Source of the DNA: DATKRB01 sp036501425
Lineage (GTDB): Bacteria > Actinomycetota > Acidimicrobiia > Acidimicrobiales > RAAP-2
Reading direction: 5' to 3'
Length of the DNA: 64,000 nt
Assembly: GCA_036501425.1 (NCBI GenBank)
Contig: DASYAI010000040.1
Coordinates: 62,001-126,000 of the forward strand
Shown here: positions 63,564 to 64,000 of the stretch, in pieces
How positions within the stretch are numbered: the stretch's first letter is position 1
Layout: the number at the start of each line of letters is the position of its first letter
Made by a program: the position numbers and the translations under genes
Notes under the pieces: generated by a model
The model's input: only the letters and a program-made list of their open reading frames with translations
The model's database searches: none
Told to the model about the DNA's origin: nothing

Positions 63564-64000
63564 TCAGGATGGGGCGCCCGTTCCCTCCGCCCCGCCGGTG
63601 CCGTCGGGCGCCGTGCCGTCGGGCGCGGTGCGGTCGGGCGCCGTGCCGTCCTGCGCGGTGCCGTCGTGCACCATGGACTCGTACACCGCCAGCAGGGCGC
63701 CCTTCTGGCGGACCGTCAGCCGGGGATCGCTGCGGATGGCCGTCTCGGTCGACGTCCCGCCGGGCGGAGCGTCGTCGTCCACACCGGCCGCCTGGGCCAG
63801 CAGGTCCTCCACCGAGAGGTTCAACGCCCGGGCCAGCGAGGTGATCACCGTGACCGACGGCTGGTGCAGGCCCCGCTCGATCTGACTGAGGTAGGGGTTC
63901 GACACTCGGGTCAGCTCGGCCAGCTGGCGCAGGCTGAGCCGAGCGAGCTGGCGCTGGGTGCGCAGGTAGGCGCCGAACACGCCCCAGTCGCGCCGGGGCC
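63564..64000 (-). CDS. XRE-family HTH regulator (N terminus at window edge)
   Basis: The visible part is about 145 residues. The HTH region has FGAYLRTQRQLARLSLRQLA, followed by VSNPYLSQIERGLHQPS, which is strongly conserved in actinobacterial regulators such as the one upstream of mycobacterial hbhA. A downstream ETAIRSDPRLTVRQKGALL motif also occurs in that group. GTG at 63980 could start the gene but the frame remains open to the window edge, so the true start is probably outside. The C terminus is a DGTAP repeat. It is convergent with the mannosyltransferase gene (3 bp apart). Confidence 0.75.
   Translation of the reverse strand, partial: PRRDWGVFGAYLRTQRQLARLSLRQLAELTRVSNPYLSQIERGLHQPSVTVITSLARALNLSVEDLLAQAAGVDDDAPPGGTSTETAIRSDPRLTVRQKGALLAVYESMVHDGTAQDGTAPDRTAPDGTAPDGTGGAEGTGAPS
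63599..63673. repeat. 15-bp tandem repeat, five copies, encoding DGTAP
   Basis: Five imperfect copies of gtgccgtcgggcgcc (63599-63673) encode the C-terminal pentapeptide repeats of the XRE regulator (DGTAP and variants) on the minus strand. Confidence 0.85.

Overview
The window is about 70% G+C by eye. Genes are densely packed, many overlap by 4 bp (ATGA/GTGA), and GTG starts are common. It carries a complete Pup-proteasome locus (ARC/Mpa, Dop, Pup, PrcB, PrcA, PafA), the F0 synthase FbiC, an F420-type luciferase-like oxidoreductase, a MptA/MptB-type mannosyltransferase and a DUF4193 protein. Together these point to an actinobacterium. The gene order trmI - mpa - dop - pup - prcB - prcA - pafA - tatB - tatC - helY resembles the Mycobacterium locus. 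Several other genes (two-domain ThyX-like protein, CYTH-CHAD protein, acyl-CoA dehydrogenase with MaoC hydratase) fit a deep-branching lineage such as Acidimicrobiia, but that placement is inference. I saw no rRNA, tRNA, CRISPR array, prophage or insertion sequence. This looks like chromosomal core with a few accessory modules.

Layout. 1-10 kb: a small membrane protein, a PilZ protein, an SDR, an acyl-CoA dehydrogenase, an SF1 helicase behind a perfect LexA (SOS) box, an MFS transporter, then a hydratase/phosphoesterase/LLM oxidoreductase group and an FMN/F420 split-barrel protein. 10-14.8 kb: small zinc-ribbon and hypothetical genes, a structured intergenic element, a spherulin-4-like protein, a patatin and thiO-thiS. 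14.9-22.8 kb: gltB-gltD-pgi, with overlapping genes. 22.9-27.7 kb: an arsenic module (arsR facing arsI, an aquaporin and a CoA-disulfide-reductase-like flavoprotein) followed by padR-chrA. 27.8-39.3 kb: a cell-wall hydrolase, a 72-residue protein, then a long minus-strand run tkt-tal-gnd-zwf-pgl-fbiC-LOG, which puts the deazaflavin (F0) synthase inside a pentose phosphate operon. 39.5-53.5 kb: three small membrane proteins, trmI, a ferredoxin, the Pup-proteasome genes, tatB/tatC, helY and a tandem ThyX-like gene. 53.5-64 kb: DUF4193, uncharacterised genes, a CYTH-CHAD polyphosphate-type protein coupled to an ABC exporter, an ArsR-SRPBCC pair with clear operators, a polyprenol-phosphate-dependent mannosyltransferase and an XRE regulator cut by the window edge.

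How the genes work together. Pgi, Zwf, Pgl, Gnd, Tkt and Tal make a complete oxidative and non-oxidative pentose phosphate route supplying NAD(P)H and pentoses; FbiC is co-transcribed with it. GltBD assimilates ammonia. ARC and the 20S core degrade proteins tagged with Pup by PafA after Dop has deamidated the C-terminal Gln of Pup. ArsI, the aquaporin and ArsR suggest handling of methylated or inorganic arsenic.

Two genome-level patterns recur. At least ten genes have a TANNNT -10 hexamer 6-7 nt before the start codon, the signature of leaderless mRNAs. Short tandem duplications also repeatedly sit on or just after stop codons (PilZ, pgi, ferredoxin, DUF4193).
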